A stretch of 64,000 nucleotides of DNA from Cellvibrio sp. 79 (GTDB lineage: Bacteria > Pseudomonadota > Gammaproteobacteria > Pseudomonadales > Cellvibrionaceae): the NCBI GenBank assembly GCA_003056245.1, contig MVDH01000002.1, positions 297,786 through 361,785 on the forward strand, in the 5' to 3' direction. Shown piece by piece: positions 18,656-27,961 of the stretch. Every line of letters begins with the position of its first letter. The first letter of the stretch is position 1. The position numbers and the translations under genes are program-made. The notes below the pieces were generated by a model. That model had not been told where the DNA came from. It saw nothing but the letters and a program-made list of their open reading frames with translations, and did not search any database.

Positions 18656-21079
18656 ATGACCATCATGGAAAAATACGGAATAACTATGCGCAACTCAGGC
18701 TTACCAGGCTCTGATACCCAGAAACCCTCGACGTATTCTGCGGTAGCTATGACAGAGCAATTGGTCATCCAACATTTAAAACAATGCCGCGATCTTACGC
18801 GCGGCTTTGCGTACCGGGTTTTCCCCAATTTCTGGCGGCAATGGTGCAAACAAATCCTGGAGATTGCCGAACAGGCCAAGACGAATAAAGAACAAGTCGC
18901 ACTTTACGAAATGCAAAATTTGATCGCCGCTGTCCAGCAAGCGGCGGAACAAGAGTTTTGCCAGCATCTCGCTAACGGATTTGTAAAATTTAAAAATAAA
19001 TCCCTGAACACGCTGACAGGTGAGGAGCGTTTTAGTGGGGATATCCTGTCTCTTGTCGAACACTCCGATTTAGAAGAAACCATCGCCATTACTTCCATTA
19101 CCCATCGCGCGGATAATTTTTTTGCCGAACACCTCTGGGCATTTCAGCAGCGTATCTCTTTGCTTAACGACGGCGAAAAAGTGGATGAGCGCGCGAATCC
19201 GGTGAGTCCGGTGCAGTTTTGTGAGTCGTTGCGTAAATTGCTGAGTAATCTGGATGTCGATGTAAAAACCAAAATCATTGGTTACAAATTATTTGATCAG
19301 GATGTTATTGGTGTATTGGATGAGCTCTATGCAGAGTTAAATGATTATCTTGTTCGCCAGAATTTATTGCCTAATTTGCGTTTTGTTCCTGCGAATAATG
19401 AAAAACCTGTCGGGCATAAAGCAGAGGAAGTTGTAGCGGATGACCCTTTTGAATCCGCACCTGCTGCGGTGGTTAATGAAGAGCAAGCCGAAGAGGATGC
19501 GCAACTTCACCAGCGCCGCGCGAGCGATAAATTATTGAGTGGTGCGCTCAACCCTAATGATATCCAGTATCAAAATAGTTTATTGAACGCGATTCGTTTA
19601 TTGCAGGCCCATGTGACGCAACAATTGCCAGCGGTTCAAGCGACGCAAGCGCTTCATGCTGCATCAGGTAATGCCGGCGCCGCTCCAACTGCTGCCCCCG
19701 TCGCTGTACCGGCAAGTTTGCAAGTCTACTCACAGCCGCAATTGGTTGGTGTGTTGGAACATATGCAAACCCAGGCGTTGAGTTATACCCAGCAAGCATT
19801 GGCCAGTCATGAGACAGGGCCGGTTGCCATCCCGATTCAAAATGTTGCGGATGTTGGCCGCAAGATGATGGAGACCATCGCCAGCGAAAATGAAAATGGC
19901 GCGGTGGAAGCGGGCGATATGCAAACCATCGATCTGGTAGGCATGTTGTTTGAGTACATGTTGTCAGATGACCACTTGCCGGATTCGGTAAAAGCCTTGC
20001 TCAGTTATTTGCACACACCCTTCCTGAAAATCGCCTTTATTGATAAAGGCTTTTTTGAGCAACCGGAACATCCTGCGCGGGTGCTGCTGAATAGCCTTGC
20101 GGAAGCGGGTGTGCGTTGGGTGAGTAATGATGGTAGTGATCAATACGATATTTTTACCAAGATCAAAACCACCGTGTTCCGTTTGCTACAAGATTTCAAA
20201 AATGATGTGCGTCTCTTCGCCGAATTATTGATTGAATTTAACGCCTACACGCACAACGTTGCGCGCCGCCAGGAATTGATGGAGCGTCGCGCGCTGGAAA
20301 AAGCCCAGGGCGAAGAAAAACTGCGCGAAGCAAAAATCCAGGTCAACAATGAAGTGCGCAGCCGCACGGATAATCGCGAAATGCCCTCGGCAATTTTGTT
20401 GTTGTTATTGCAGCCCTGGTCAGATTTCCTCTCGTTTATATTGCTGCGTTATGGTGACAAATCCGATAGCTGGAAACGCGCGTTACAAGTCATTGATGAT
20501 TTGCTGTGGTCGATTGAGCCAAAAACCAAACAGCCTGACAAAGTAAAGCAAATGGAAGTGCAGGATGAATTGCTGAAGGCGTTGCAGCGGGGTTTTGAAA
20601 CTATTGGTTATGAACAGGCCAAGGGCCGCAAATTATTAGACGCGGTGACTTCATTGCAACGCATGGCGTTACTCAGCCGTAAAGCGGAGCCGGCACCGGC
20701 ACCGATGCGTACCAAACTTGAGAGCCTGGCGGCGGAGAAAGCCGGTCATGCGGCAGAACAATCGCAACCGATATCGCCGGAAGAAGAAAAAATTGTTGAA
20801 AGCCTGAAAATGGTGGAGTTTGGTACCTGGTTTGAATTTGAGGGTGGCAAACGTTTAAAAGTGGCTTGGTACAATAAAAAAACCCAACACTATATGTTGG
20901 TGGATCAGCAAGGGCGCAAAGTGTCGCTGGCTGCAGGTTTGCAGCTCGCGCGGGATATGCTTGCTGGTCGCGCAAAAATTATTGCCGGAAGTACCAAACC
21001 GTTCTTTGAGCGTGCGCTGGAAAATATCTACCACACCTTGAGTGAGCGTGCAGATACAACCCTTAAAACCGGGAGCTGA
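18656..21079 (+). CDS. DUF1631 family protein, copy 2
   Basis: About 807 residues from ATG 18656 (starts at 18665 and 18686 are equally possible; the frame is open to 18323). It aligns over its length with the gene at 7270-9822: VDVKTKIIGYKLFDQDV; MLFEYMLSDDHLPDSVKALL; FFEQPEHPARVLLNSLAEAG; a charged helix about 650-690 in the long frame; and the C-terminal module GTWFEFEGGKRLKVAWYN. Function is unknown. The stop overlaps the start of a PilZ-domain gene (TGATG), so translation is probably coupled. This copy lacks the long Ala/Val/Pro linker of copy 1 but has its own low-complexity Ala-rich section (about 450-480 in the long frame). Confidence 0.84.
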   Translation: MTIMEKYGITMRNSGLPGSDTQKPSTYSAVAMTEQLVIQHLKQCRDLTRGFAYRVFPNFWRQWCKQILEIAEQAKTNKEQVALYEMQNLIAAVQQAAEQEFCQHLANGFVKFKNKSLNTLTGEERFSGDILSLVEHSDLEETIAITSITHRADNFFAEHLWAFQQRISLLNDGEKVDERANPVSPVQFCESLRKLLSNLDVDVKTKIIGYKLFDQDVIGVLDELYAELNDYLVRQNLLPNLRFVPANNEKPVGHKAEEVVADDPFESAPAAVVNEEQAEEDAQLHQRRASDKLLSGALNPNDIQYQNSLLNAIRLLQAHVTQQLPAVQATQALHAASGNAGAAPTAAPVAVPASLQVYSQPQLVGVLEHMQTQALSYTQQALASHETGPVAIPIQNVADVGRKMMETIASENENGAVEAGDMQTIDLVGMLFEYMLSDDHLPDSVKALLSYLHTPFLKIAFIDKGFFEQPEHPARVLLNSLAEAGVRWVSNDGSDQYDIFTKIKTTVFRLLQDFKNDVRLFAELLIEFNAYTHNVARRQELMERRALEKAQGEEKLREAKIQVNNEVRSRTDNREMPSAILLLLLQPWSDFLSFILLRYGDKSDSWKRALQVIDDLLWSIEPKTKQPDKVKQMEVQDELLKALQRGFETIGYEQAKGRKLLDAVTSLQRMALLSRKAEPAPAPMRTKLESLAAEKAGHAAEQSQPISPEEEKIVESLKMVEFGTWFEFEGGKRLKVAWYNKKTQHYMLVDQQGRKVSLAAGLQLARDMLAGRAKIIAGSTKPFFERALENIYHTLSERADTTLKTGS

Positions 21080-21444
21080 TGATGACCCACAATTGTTCAC
21101 GTGAACATGACAGGGAGCTTGAGCGTCATAACATTAATGGCGATGTTGATGTGTACGATAACCTGCGCGATTTGTACCTTGGGCGGCTCGTCAATATTCA
21201 TGCCCAGGGTTTGATGATTGTGGGCGATGTGCCGCTTGAGGAGGATCGCATTTATACCGTGGATTTGCATGTGCCCGAACCGGTGAACGGACAATTGGTT
21301 ATCCAGTTGGGTGTGGATTGTTTATGGACTCGCGATGCTGATTTGTCGGGTAAGCACTGGACCGGTTTTTCCATTATTGATGTCTCTCCCCAATCATCAG
21401 AATCGATCAGGTTGTTGGTCGATTTATTGGGCGAAGCGTTTTAA
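21079..21444 (+). CDS. PilZ-domain-like protein
   Basis: 121 residues. The middle and end look like a PilZ beta-barrel (GRLVNIHAQGLMIVGDVPLE, then GVDCLWTRDADLSGKHWTGFSI). PilZ proteins bind c-di-GMP through RxxxR and (D/N)xSxxG. Here the second motif reads NIHAQG with His for Ser, and no clear RxxxR precedes it, so ligand binding may be lost. It overlaps the DUF1631 gene by one base, suggesting the two act together. Confidence 0.75.
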   Translation: MMTHNCSREHDRELERHNINGDVDVYDNLRDLYLGRLVNIHAQGLMIVGDVPLEEDRIYTVDLHVPEPVNGQLVIQLGVDCLWTRDADLSGKHWTGFSIIDVSPQSSESIRLLVDLLGEAF

Positions 21445-21451
21445 TTCAGCC

Positions 21452-22540
21452 TTAAAATAAATCAGTAAATACAATGCCGAGTGCAAAAATTTCCATGTCG
21501 GTGTTGTAATCAATCAGGCTGTGTCCATAACCTTTAAAATATTTAAATTGCCCGCGCAGGTTGGAGCTGATCGGAAAGCTCCAGCCCAATTCCATTGCTC
21601 CTTTGTTGTCGCTTTCTAAATTGTTGCGCCACATCGCATTGAAAATATTTTCTTTGTGTTGATACGCCGTATTCAATTCAAAATTGCCCATGTAATGCGA
21701 AATGTCCGGATTATCATCGCCATGGGGATCGCCTGGAAACCGCTGTTCTTTTTCGGGAATTCGATACCAGGGATTAAATGCAAACGCAAAATTACCGCGC
21801 TCAAACACCGAATTAAACATCACTCGATTCCAACTGCGCGATAGTTGCCCACCCAAACCGTTGGATTGGTGTGTGAGTGAAAATTCATTGAGGCGATTTT
21901 GAAAGCCCAGAATTTCCCAATCATTGGTAAAGCTCAGGATAAACTCGGGTTGATGGTCGGTTTCGCGAAATGGCGCTGAATCTGTGTCGTTGTAAACCTG
22001 CCACAGCGAGTGATTGGTGTAACCTAAATACAGGTGGCCGTTATCGCCAAACAGGTCTTCATGAATCAGGATTTTAATACTCAGCTGGAATTCCGCTTCC
22101 GTTTTGCTCAGGGTGCTCAATGATTCCGAATTATTGTTGCGATAGGGAACCGTGTTGGGATGGCGCGTGTAGCTGACAGGAAAAAAATAATTGCGTTTAT
22201 GCGGTGTGAGCATAAAACGGTTGGAACGATTGAGCGCTTCCATCGTCATGCGTTTTTTGAGTAGTGGCGTTTCACGCACTTGCGCTACGGCAGGGGATGC
22301 TTCTTTTATTTCCGCTTGTTGCTGTTCACTTTTTTGTTGGTCATGAAGCATCTGGCATGCTTCTTTTAATTGCTTGATCGTCATATTTTCAGCGGCGCTG
22401 ACGACGGATGCTTGCAAGCAAGTATTCATTGCTTCGGCAGTTAATGTGGGTTCGGATATAAATTCTTCAGTCGCGGCATGTGATTGGGCATAGGAACTCG
22501 CAGCAAAAAAACATAAACCAAGTGGCCAAATATAACGCAT
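21452..22540 (-). CDS. pldA: Outer-membrane phospholipase A (OMPLA)
   Basis: 362 residues from ATG 22540, with a signal peptide MRYIWPLGLCFFAASSYAQ. It is a 12-strand outer-membrane beta-barrel that hydrolyses phospholipids that reach the outer leaflet. The catalytic segment is present (LTHQSNGLGGQLSRSWNR: His and Ser of the family's H-x-SNG motif), as are YTRHPNTVPYR, and the chain ends in Phe as outer-membrane barrels do. The longer frame to 22654 was rejected because the signal peptide starts at 22540, which has AGGGA about 8 nt upstream. A Gln/Glu-rich N-terminal stretch (about 60-85) precedes the barrel. Confidence 0.9.
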   Translation of the reverse strand: MRYIWPLGLCFFAASSYAQSHAATEEFISEPTLTAEAMNTCLQASVVSAAENMTIKQLKEACQMLHDQQKSEQQQAEIKEASPAVAQVRETPLLKKRMTMEALNRSNRFMLTPHKRNYFFPVSYTRHPNTVPYRNNNSESLSTLSKTEAEFQLSIKILIHEDLFGDNGHLYLGYTNHSLWQVYNDTDSAPFRETDHQPEFILSFTNDWEILGFQNRLNEFSLTHQSNGLGGQLSRSWNRVMFNSVFERGNFAFAFNPWYRIPEKEQRFPGDPHGDDNPDISHYMGNFELNTAYQHKENIFNAMWRNNLESDNKGAMELGWSFPISSNLRGQFKYFKGYGHSLIDYNTDMEIFALGIVFTDLF

Positions 22541-22628
22541 GGAAAGTATCCCTGAAGTGGCTTTGTGGTCATTGTAGGGATAACTGAATGCGACACAAGT
22601 GCGATAGGCCAAAGACGCGCAATGGGCC

Positions 22629-23597
22629 TCAATAAGATTGCACCCAGACTTCAATATCTTGCTCGTGCCATTGGGTTAGCAGCTGTACACCTTCATCCAC
22701 TACTTTTAAATAGACATCAATAATGTCGGTTGCCAGGCTAAAGAGCCGATTGCTGTCAGCATTCATCTGATGGGAATTGACTACGTCAGCCTCAACCATG
22801 GACAACAAAAATTCCAGTTTGATTTCATAGCTCTTTAATTGGCTGAGCAAGGCCAGGTCGCGATCCAGTAATCCTTCCAGTCGTTTGGTTTGGTGACGAA
22901 GTTTTTCATTGTTCACGCGTGTGCATTGGATGACATAGCGTAATTTGCCAGCAAAGTCCTTATCGCAATAGCCAAGTGCGGCGGCATAGGTTGCCAGCGC
23001 GCGAATACGGCCGATTTGCTCGGCGACGGCGGGCATCAGGCGTGTAGCGAAGTGGAGTACCTCCAGATATTTGAAGCGGTTGGGATAAAGGGTTTCATCG
23101 GCATGGATAACTTTGGGCTCCAGCATCTCAGGCATGGATTGTGAGGTAGGTTGCTCCAACTGCTTGCCGAGGGACGCGACCATACTGAGTAGCTGCTCAA
23201 TCAAATGGCAATGGAGCTCGTAGTTATCGATAACGGAATCTTCCTGCCAATTGCGACTAATGGTGAGCCAGGCGTTGTTCAGGTTGTCCTGGTCGCGTGG
23301 ACTGAGCAAATTTGTCGAGCGCGCTGCGAATGCTTGTAATAACTCCAGGCGGCGTTCCAACTGGACTTGTAGCTGACTGATGTCATCGCGAAATTGTCGG
23401 TTGCCGCCGAGGGTTCCCATGGTCATACCGCGATGGCGCTGTACTGCTTTGACCATATGGATAAGTTGTTTGGCAAGGGTCAGTGCATCCAGTCGTTGAT
23501 GGTAGAGGTCGCAGAAGTGTGCAAATTGCCCGGCATTATTGCCACGGGATGGTGCAATAGGCTTAACGTTCTGAGAGTTAATGGTGCTTGCTGCCAT
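22629..23597 (-). CDS. Helical protein resembling nitrate/nitrite-sensing (NIT) domains
   Basis: 322 residues, no signal peptide or membrane segment, predicted largely helical. RHRGMTMGTLGGN near residue 55 followed by long amphipathic helices recalls the QRERG-type motif of NIT domains, here as a stand-alone cytosolic protein rather than a receptor sensor. I know no established function. It lies divergent from the tryptophan-halogenase-like gene and upstream of pldA on the same strand, with its stop overlapping only the rejected 5' extension of pldA. Confidence 0.6.
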   Translation of the reverse strand: MAASTINSQNVKPIAPSRGNNAGQFAHFCDLYHQRLDALTLAKQLIHMVKAVQRHRGMTMGTLGGNRQFRDDISQLQVQLERRLELLQAFAARSTNLLSPRDQDNLNNAWLTISRNWQEDSVIDNYELHCHLIEQLLSMVASLGKQLEQPTSQSMPEMLEPKVIHADETLYPNRFKYLEVLHFATRLMPAVAEQIGRIRALATYAAALGYCDKDFAGKLRYVIQCTRVNNEKLRHQTKRLEGLLDRDLALLSQLKSYEIKLEFLLSMVEADVVNSHQMNADSNRLFSLATDIIDVYLKVVDEGVQLLTQWHEQDIEVWVQSY

Positions 23598-23806
23598 TCT
23601 TACCTTACTCCAATCATCCGAAACCCCTTACGCTGCCAAGACTTTCAGCATCAGCGGGGAATGCCACTCTATCGTGACAGCTATACAGCAACTGCTATGC
23701 CAGATTCCGCTACGCCAAAGGCATGGGCACAGTGCAAAGTTCAATATATGATTAATGGGATTTTTTCAGCATCCACATAATAATAGAGCGACTGACTGGA
23801 GTGAGT

Positions 23807-25294
23807 ATGGCTTCCCGATCCGTAAAAAAAATTCTTGTTGTCGGTGGCGGGACAGCGGGGTGGATGACGGCGGCTTATCTGGCGCGCTGGCTCGAAAATA
23901 CCAATATCCAGGTGGCGCTCATTGAATCCGAGCAAATTGGTACCATCGGCGTCGGTGAAGCGACAGTGCCGGGTATTCATCAGTTCATCAGGGATCTGGA
24001 TATCAAGGAATCTGAATTCATCCGCGCGACCAATGCGACTTTCAAATTGGGTATCGAGTTCTCGGGGTGGGCGGGGGAAGGCCAGCATTTTTTCCACCCA
24101 TTTGGCGGTTATGGTGTTCCTATTGAGGATCGATCCTTCCATAAAACCTGGTGGTCTGCAAAAAACCAAGGATATGCGCTTGGCCTGGACAAGTTTTCTT
24201 TATGCACCCAATTGGCGCGTGCCGGCAGGTTTGCCCAGCCAAGCTTCGAGCCAGAGAGCAGTTTGGCCTGGTATAGCTACGCTTACCATTTTGATGCATC
24301 GCTGTTTGCGAAATTCCTGCGTAGTTATGCTGAGCAACGCAATGTCACCCGAATAGAAGGGAAAGTTAACCATATCCAGCTAGATGCTTCTTCCGGTTTT
24401 ATTCAATCCGTCACCATGGAGTCCGGCCTGGTTGTCGAGAGCGATTTGTTTATTGACTGCACCGGCATGCCCGCCTTGCTCATCCATAAAACCCTGGGTG
24501 TTGGCTATGAGGATTGGAGCAAATGGTTGCTATGCGACAGCGCCCTGGCGGTACAAACAAAAAGTGCTGCGGAGCCTGATCCGTTTACTCGCTCGTCGGC
24601 CAGAACCGCGGGCTGGCAATGGCATATCCCGCTGCAACATCGGGTTGGCAATGGTTATGTCTATTCCAGCCAGTTTACTTCCCCTGAACAAGCACACCGG
24701 GAACTGCTGGGAAATCTGGCCGGGGAGCTAACTACTGATCCCCGGTTAATTCACTTTACTACCGGTATGCGGCGCGACTTTTGGTACAAGAACTGTGTGG
24801 CGATCGGGTTATCGAGCGGTTTCCTGGAGCCCCTGGAGTCAACCAGCATCTCACTGATCCAAACCGGAATAGCAAAAATGGCTGCCTTCCTGGTGAATTT
24901 TGAGATCAACGAAACCCGGGTGGCGGAGGCTAATCGCCTCAATCGGTTGGAGTACGAGCGCGTTCGCGACTTTATTATCTTGCACTACAAGTTAAACGGT
25001 CGCTCCAACCCTTTTTGGCAGCATGTCCGGGAGATGGCAATACCGGCATCGCTGGAGGAAAAAATTGCCAGCTTCAGGGCGTCTGGCGATATAAAAGAGG
25101 AGGAGCAAGAGTCTTTTAAAGCCGATAGCTGGATCAGTATGTTTTATGGGCTTGGACTGGCACCACAAGGTTTGGCGCCATTGGCTGATCCCGAAAAGGC
25201 GCCCGCCATCCTGAATAACATGGCTGGAGCGATAGCAAAAGGATGCCATTACGCTAGCTCTCACGCCGATTTCCTTAAAACCCTGGGCAATTAA
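23807..25294 (+). CDS. Flavin-dependent tryptophan halogenase family protein
   Basis: 495 residues from ATG 23807 (TGGAG about 6 nt upstream). The N-terminal FAD-binding motif is VVGGGTAGW; the halogenase signature WxWxIP is present as GWQWHIP near residue 270; and SSGFLEPLESTSISLIQ matches the PrnA-like C-terminal half. Such genes often sit beside TonB-dependent receptors in carbohydrate loci of Xanthomonas, Caulobacter and Cellvibrio, where no chlorinated product has been assigned as far as I know. It lies about 160 bp before the xyloglucan cluster on the same strand. The true substrate is unknown. Confidence 0.88.
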   Translation: MASRSVKKILVVGGGTAGWMTAAYLARWLENTNIQVALIESEQIGTIGVGEATVPGIHQFIRDLDIKESEFIRATNATFKLGIEFSGWAGEGQHFFHPFGGYGVPIEDRSFHKTWWSAKNQGYALGLDKFSLCTQLARAGRFAQPSFEPESSLAWYSYAYHFDASLFAKFLRSYAEQRNVTRIEGKVNHIQLDASSGFIQSVTMESGLVVESDLFIDCTGMPALLIHKTLGVGYEDWSKWLLCDSALAVQTKSAAEPDPFTRSSARTAGWQWHIPLQHRVGNGYVYSSQFTSPEQAHRELLGNLAGELTTDPRLIHFTTGMRRDFWYKNCVAIGLSSGFLEPLESTSISLIQTGIAKMAAFLVNFEINETRVAEANRLNRLEYERVRDFIILHYKLNGRSNPFWQHVREMAIPASLEEKIASFRASGDIKEEEQESFKADSWISMFYGLGLAPQGLAPLADPEKAPAILNNMAGAIAKGCHYASSHADFLKTLGN

Positions 25295-25457
25295 CCTGAG
25301 GGATTTTCTATTTTCCCATTGACGCGTTAATCCTGTCTTGTTTCTTTTGGTATCAATGATCGGAGGAATTTTTTGTCACAGGTAATTTGTATTGCACGTA
25401 TAAAAACATTGGCTTAGTATTGCCTCAAATAGTCATATATACCATATTATAACTGCG

Positions 25458-27920
25458 ATGCTATTGATGGCCCGTTCCATACTGCTGACACCTATTCGTT
25501 CGATTCTCATTGGCGGCTTTAGTCTCTGGCTGTCCGGCTTTGTCACACCTGTTTGGGCTAATGATTCCGCCCTTGAAGCTGATATTCGTTTTGATCATCC
25601 CGCCAGCGATTGGGAAAGCGAAGGGCTTCCTATAGGCAATGGCGCATTGGGTGCGGTTATTAGCGGCGGGATTAAGCAAGAGATTATCCAGTTCAACGAA
25701 AAAACGCTTTGGACTGGTGGACCGGGAGCTGAAGGCTACGATTTCGGCTGGCCGGACAAACCCCAAACCGCTGCACTGAAAGAAGTACGCAAGGTGATCG
25801 CTAAAGAAGGTTCGATCACTCCGGAAATTGCTGCCGAACGGTTAGGTCAAAAAATAACAGCCTATGGTGATTACCAAACCTTTGGCGATCTGGTTTTAAA
25901 CTTTTCTAAAAATGACAGCGATGTCATAAATTATATTCGCGAGCTATCGCTTAATAATGCGCAGGTAAATGTAAGTTATGTGCAAGCAGGTGTTACTTAC
26001 ACACGCGAATATCTGGCGAGCTACCCGGATGGTGTTATTGCTGTAAAACTCACCGCTAATCAGCCGGGAAAAATTTCTGTTACTGCCAATTTGAAGGTGC
26101 CCGATAACCGCACACTTGCTACGCGCATTGAAAACGGAAGAATCATTGGCGCGGGCAAATTACACAGTAACGGTTTACAATTTGAAACCCAGATTCAATT
26201 TTTACCGCAAGGTGGTTCGCTCGAAGCAATTGAAAATCAGAAAATTAAAATTACCAATGCGGATAGCCTGGTTATTTTAATGAATGCCGGTACTGATTAC
26301 GCACAACGTTATCCGCACTACCGCGGTGTTCATCCCCATGCCAAATTGCAGCAACAGATGGACGCTGCTACTGCAAAAACATTTGCGCAGCTACAAGCCA
26401 ATCACCGTCGGGATTATCAAGCATTGTTTAATCGCGTAAGACTGGATATTGGCCAATACAATCTATCGAAAAAAGATCTTGAACAACCTACGAGTGCACT
26501 GCTCGCTAATTATAAAAAAGGTAATGCTGTTGCGGATCGCGCATTGGAAGCCACTTATTTCCAATTCGGGCGCTACTTATTAATCGCCTCATCGCGCGCC
26601 GGTTCGTTGCCTGCCAATTTGCAAGGTGTCTGGAATAATTCAACCACACCGCCGTGGAATGACGACTACCACGTTAATATCAATTTACAAATGAATTATT
26701 GGTTGGCCGAAACCGCCAACTTGCCCGAGTTGATGACACCTTATTTTGATTTTGTAGATAGCCTCGTTGAACCTGGAAAAATTTCTGCCAGGCGCGTCGC
26801 TGGTATAAATAAAGGTTGGACGCTATTTCTCAATACCAATATCTGGGGATTTACCGGCGTCATCCAATGGCCCACTGCCTTCTGGCAGCCGGAAGCGAGC
26901 GCATGGCTTGCACAACATTATTACGAACATTTTTTATTTTCCGGCGATAAAAAATTTTTAAGTAAACGTGCTTACCCGGTAATGAAAAGTGCGGCGGAAT
27001 TTTGGCTGGAATTCCTAATAAAAGATCCACGCGATGGTAAATGGATTGTATCGCCCAGTTTTTCCCCGGAGCAGGGCCCGTTTACCAATGGCGCGGCTAT
27101 GTCGCAACAAATTGTAGTTGATTTATTGCGTAACACCCGCGCAGCCGCCGTGCTGCTCGGTGATAAATCATTTATAAAAAAGCTGGATAAAAAACTGAAT
27201 AATTTTGATGAAGGATTACGTATCGGTTCCTGGGGACAATTGCAGGAATGGAAAGAAGACACTGATGATCCCAAAAATGAACACCGCCATATTTCCCATC
27301 TATTTGCCTTGCACCCCGGTCATCAGATTAATGTGAATGAATCACCTGAATTATTACGTGCGGTGCGCACCACATTAAATGCACGCGGTGATGGTGGAAC
27401 GGGGTGGTCGCAAGCCTGGAAAGTGAATATGTGGGCGCGTGCGCTGGATGGCAATCGTGCCCACAAAGTGCTGGGTGAGCAGTTGCAGCGCAGTACCTTA
27501 AGTAATTTATGGGATAACCATCCACCCTTCCAGATTGACGGAAATTTTGGTGCGACGGCGGGTATTGTCGAAATGCTGGTGCAAAGCCATAACAATGAAT
27601 TGCATTTACTTCCCGCTTTACCTGATGCATGGCCTTCCGGTTCAGTGACTGGCTTGCGCGCACGCGGTGGCGTTACGTTAGATATGAAATGGCATAACCG
27701 CCAATTAACAGAAGTAACTATTTATTTGGCATCGAGCCCTGATGTTAACGCAGGACAAACCACAACCACACTACAGCTAAGAGCTGCGCAACCTTTAACA
27801 AACTATTCGTTAAAAGATGTTCGTACAGGAGCATCCGTTGCGTTAGCCACAAAGAACAATACGGGAATATTTACCGCGCAAGGAGGAGGCACATATCTCT
27901 TATCGAACAGCGGGAGATAG
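25458..27920 (+). CDS. afc95A: GH95 alpha-L-fucosidase (xyloglucan side chain)
   Basis: 820 residues with an N-terminal signal peptide (cleavage near VWAND, residue 35). The GH95 frame is clear: [38 protein letters not shown], then the (alpha/alpha)6 barrel with [15 protein letters not shown], which holds the catalytic-network asparagines, and [18 protein letters not shown]. Members are inverting alpha-1,2-L-fucosidases, and the C. japonicus relative removes terminal fucose from galactosyl side chains of xyloglucan. It opens the cluster with TonB receptor, GH35 and GH31. A start at 25467 is equally possible; neither has a clear ribosome-binding site. The symbol follows the C. japonicus name. 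Confidence 0.9.
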   Translation: MLLMARSILLTPIRSILIGGFSLWLSGFVTPVWANDSALEADIRFDHPASDWESEGLPIGNGALGAVISGGIKQEIIQFNEKTLWTGGPGAEGYDFGWPDKPQTAALKEVRKVIAKEGSITPEIAAERLGQKITAYGDYQTFGDLVLNFSKNDSDVINYIRELSLNNAQVNVSYVQAGVTYTREYLASYPDGVIAVKLTANQPGKISVTANLKVPDNRTLATRIENGRIIGAGKLHSNGLQFETQIQFLPQGGSLEAIENQKIKITNADSLVILMNAGTDYAQRYPHYRGVHPHAKLQQQMDAATAKTFAQLQANHRRDYQALFNRVRLDIGQYNLSKKDLEQPTSALLANYKKGNAVADRALEATYFQFGRYLLIASSRAGSLPANLQGVWNNSTTPPWNDDYHVNINLQMNYWLAETANLPELMTPYFDFVDSLVEPGKISARRVAGINKGWTLFLNTNIWGFTGVIQWPTAFWQPEASAWLAQHYYEHFLFSGDKKFLSKRAYPVMKSAAEFWLEFLIKDPRDGKWIVSPSFSPEQGPFTNGAAMSQQIVVDLLRNTRAAAVLLGDKSFIKKLDKKLNNFDEGLRIGSWGQLQEWKEDTDDPKNEHRHISHLFALHPGHQINVNESPELLRAVRTTLNARGDGGTGWSQAWKVNMWARALDGNRAHKVLGEQLQRSTLSNLWDNHPPFQIDGNFGATAGIVEMLVQSHNNELHLLPALPDAWPSGSVTGLRARGGVTLDMKWHNRQLTEVTIYLASSPDVNAGQTTTTLQLRAAQPLTNYSLKDVRTGASVALATKNNTGIFTAQGGGTYLLSNSGR

Positions 27921-27961
27921 CTTTACGGGGTAGTCAAAAATAATGCTAACTGGAGAAAATC

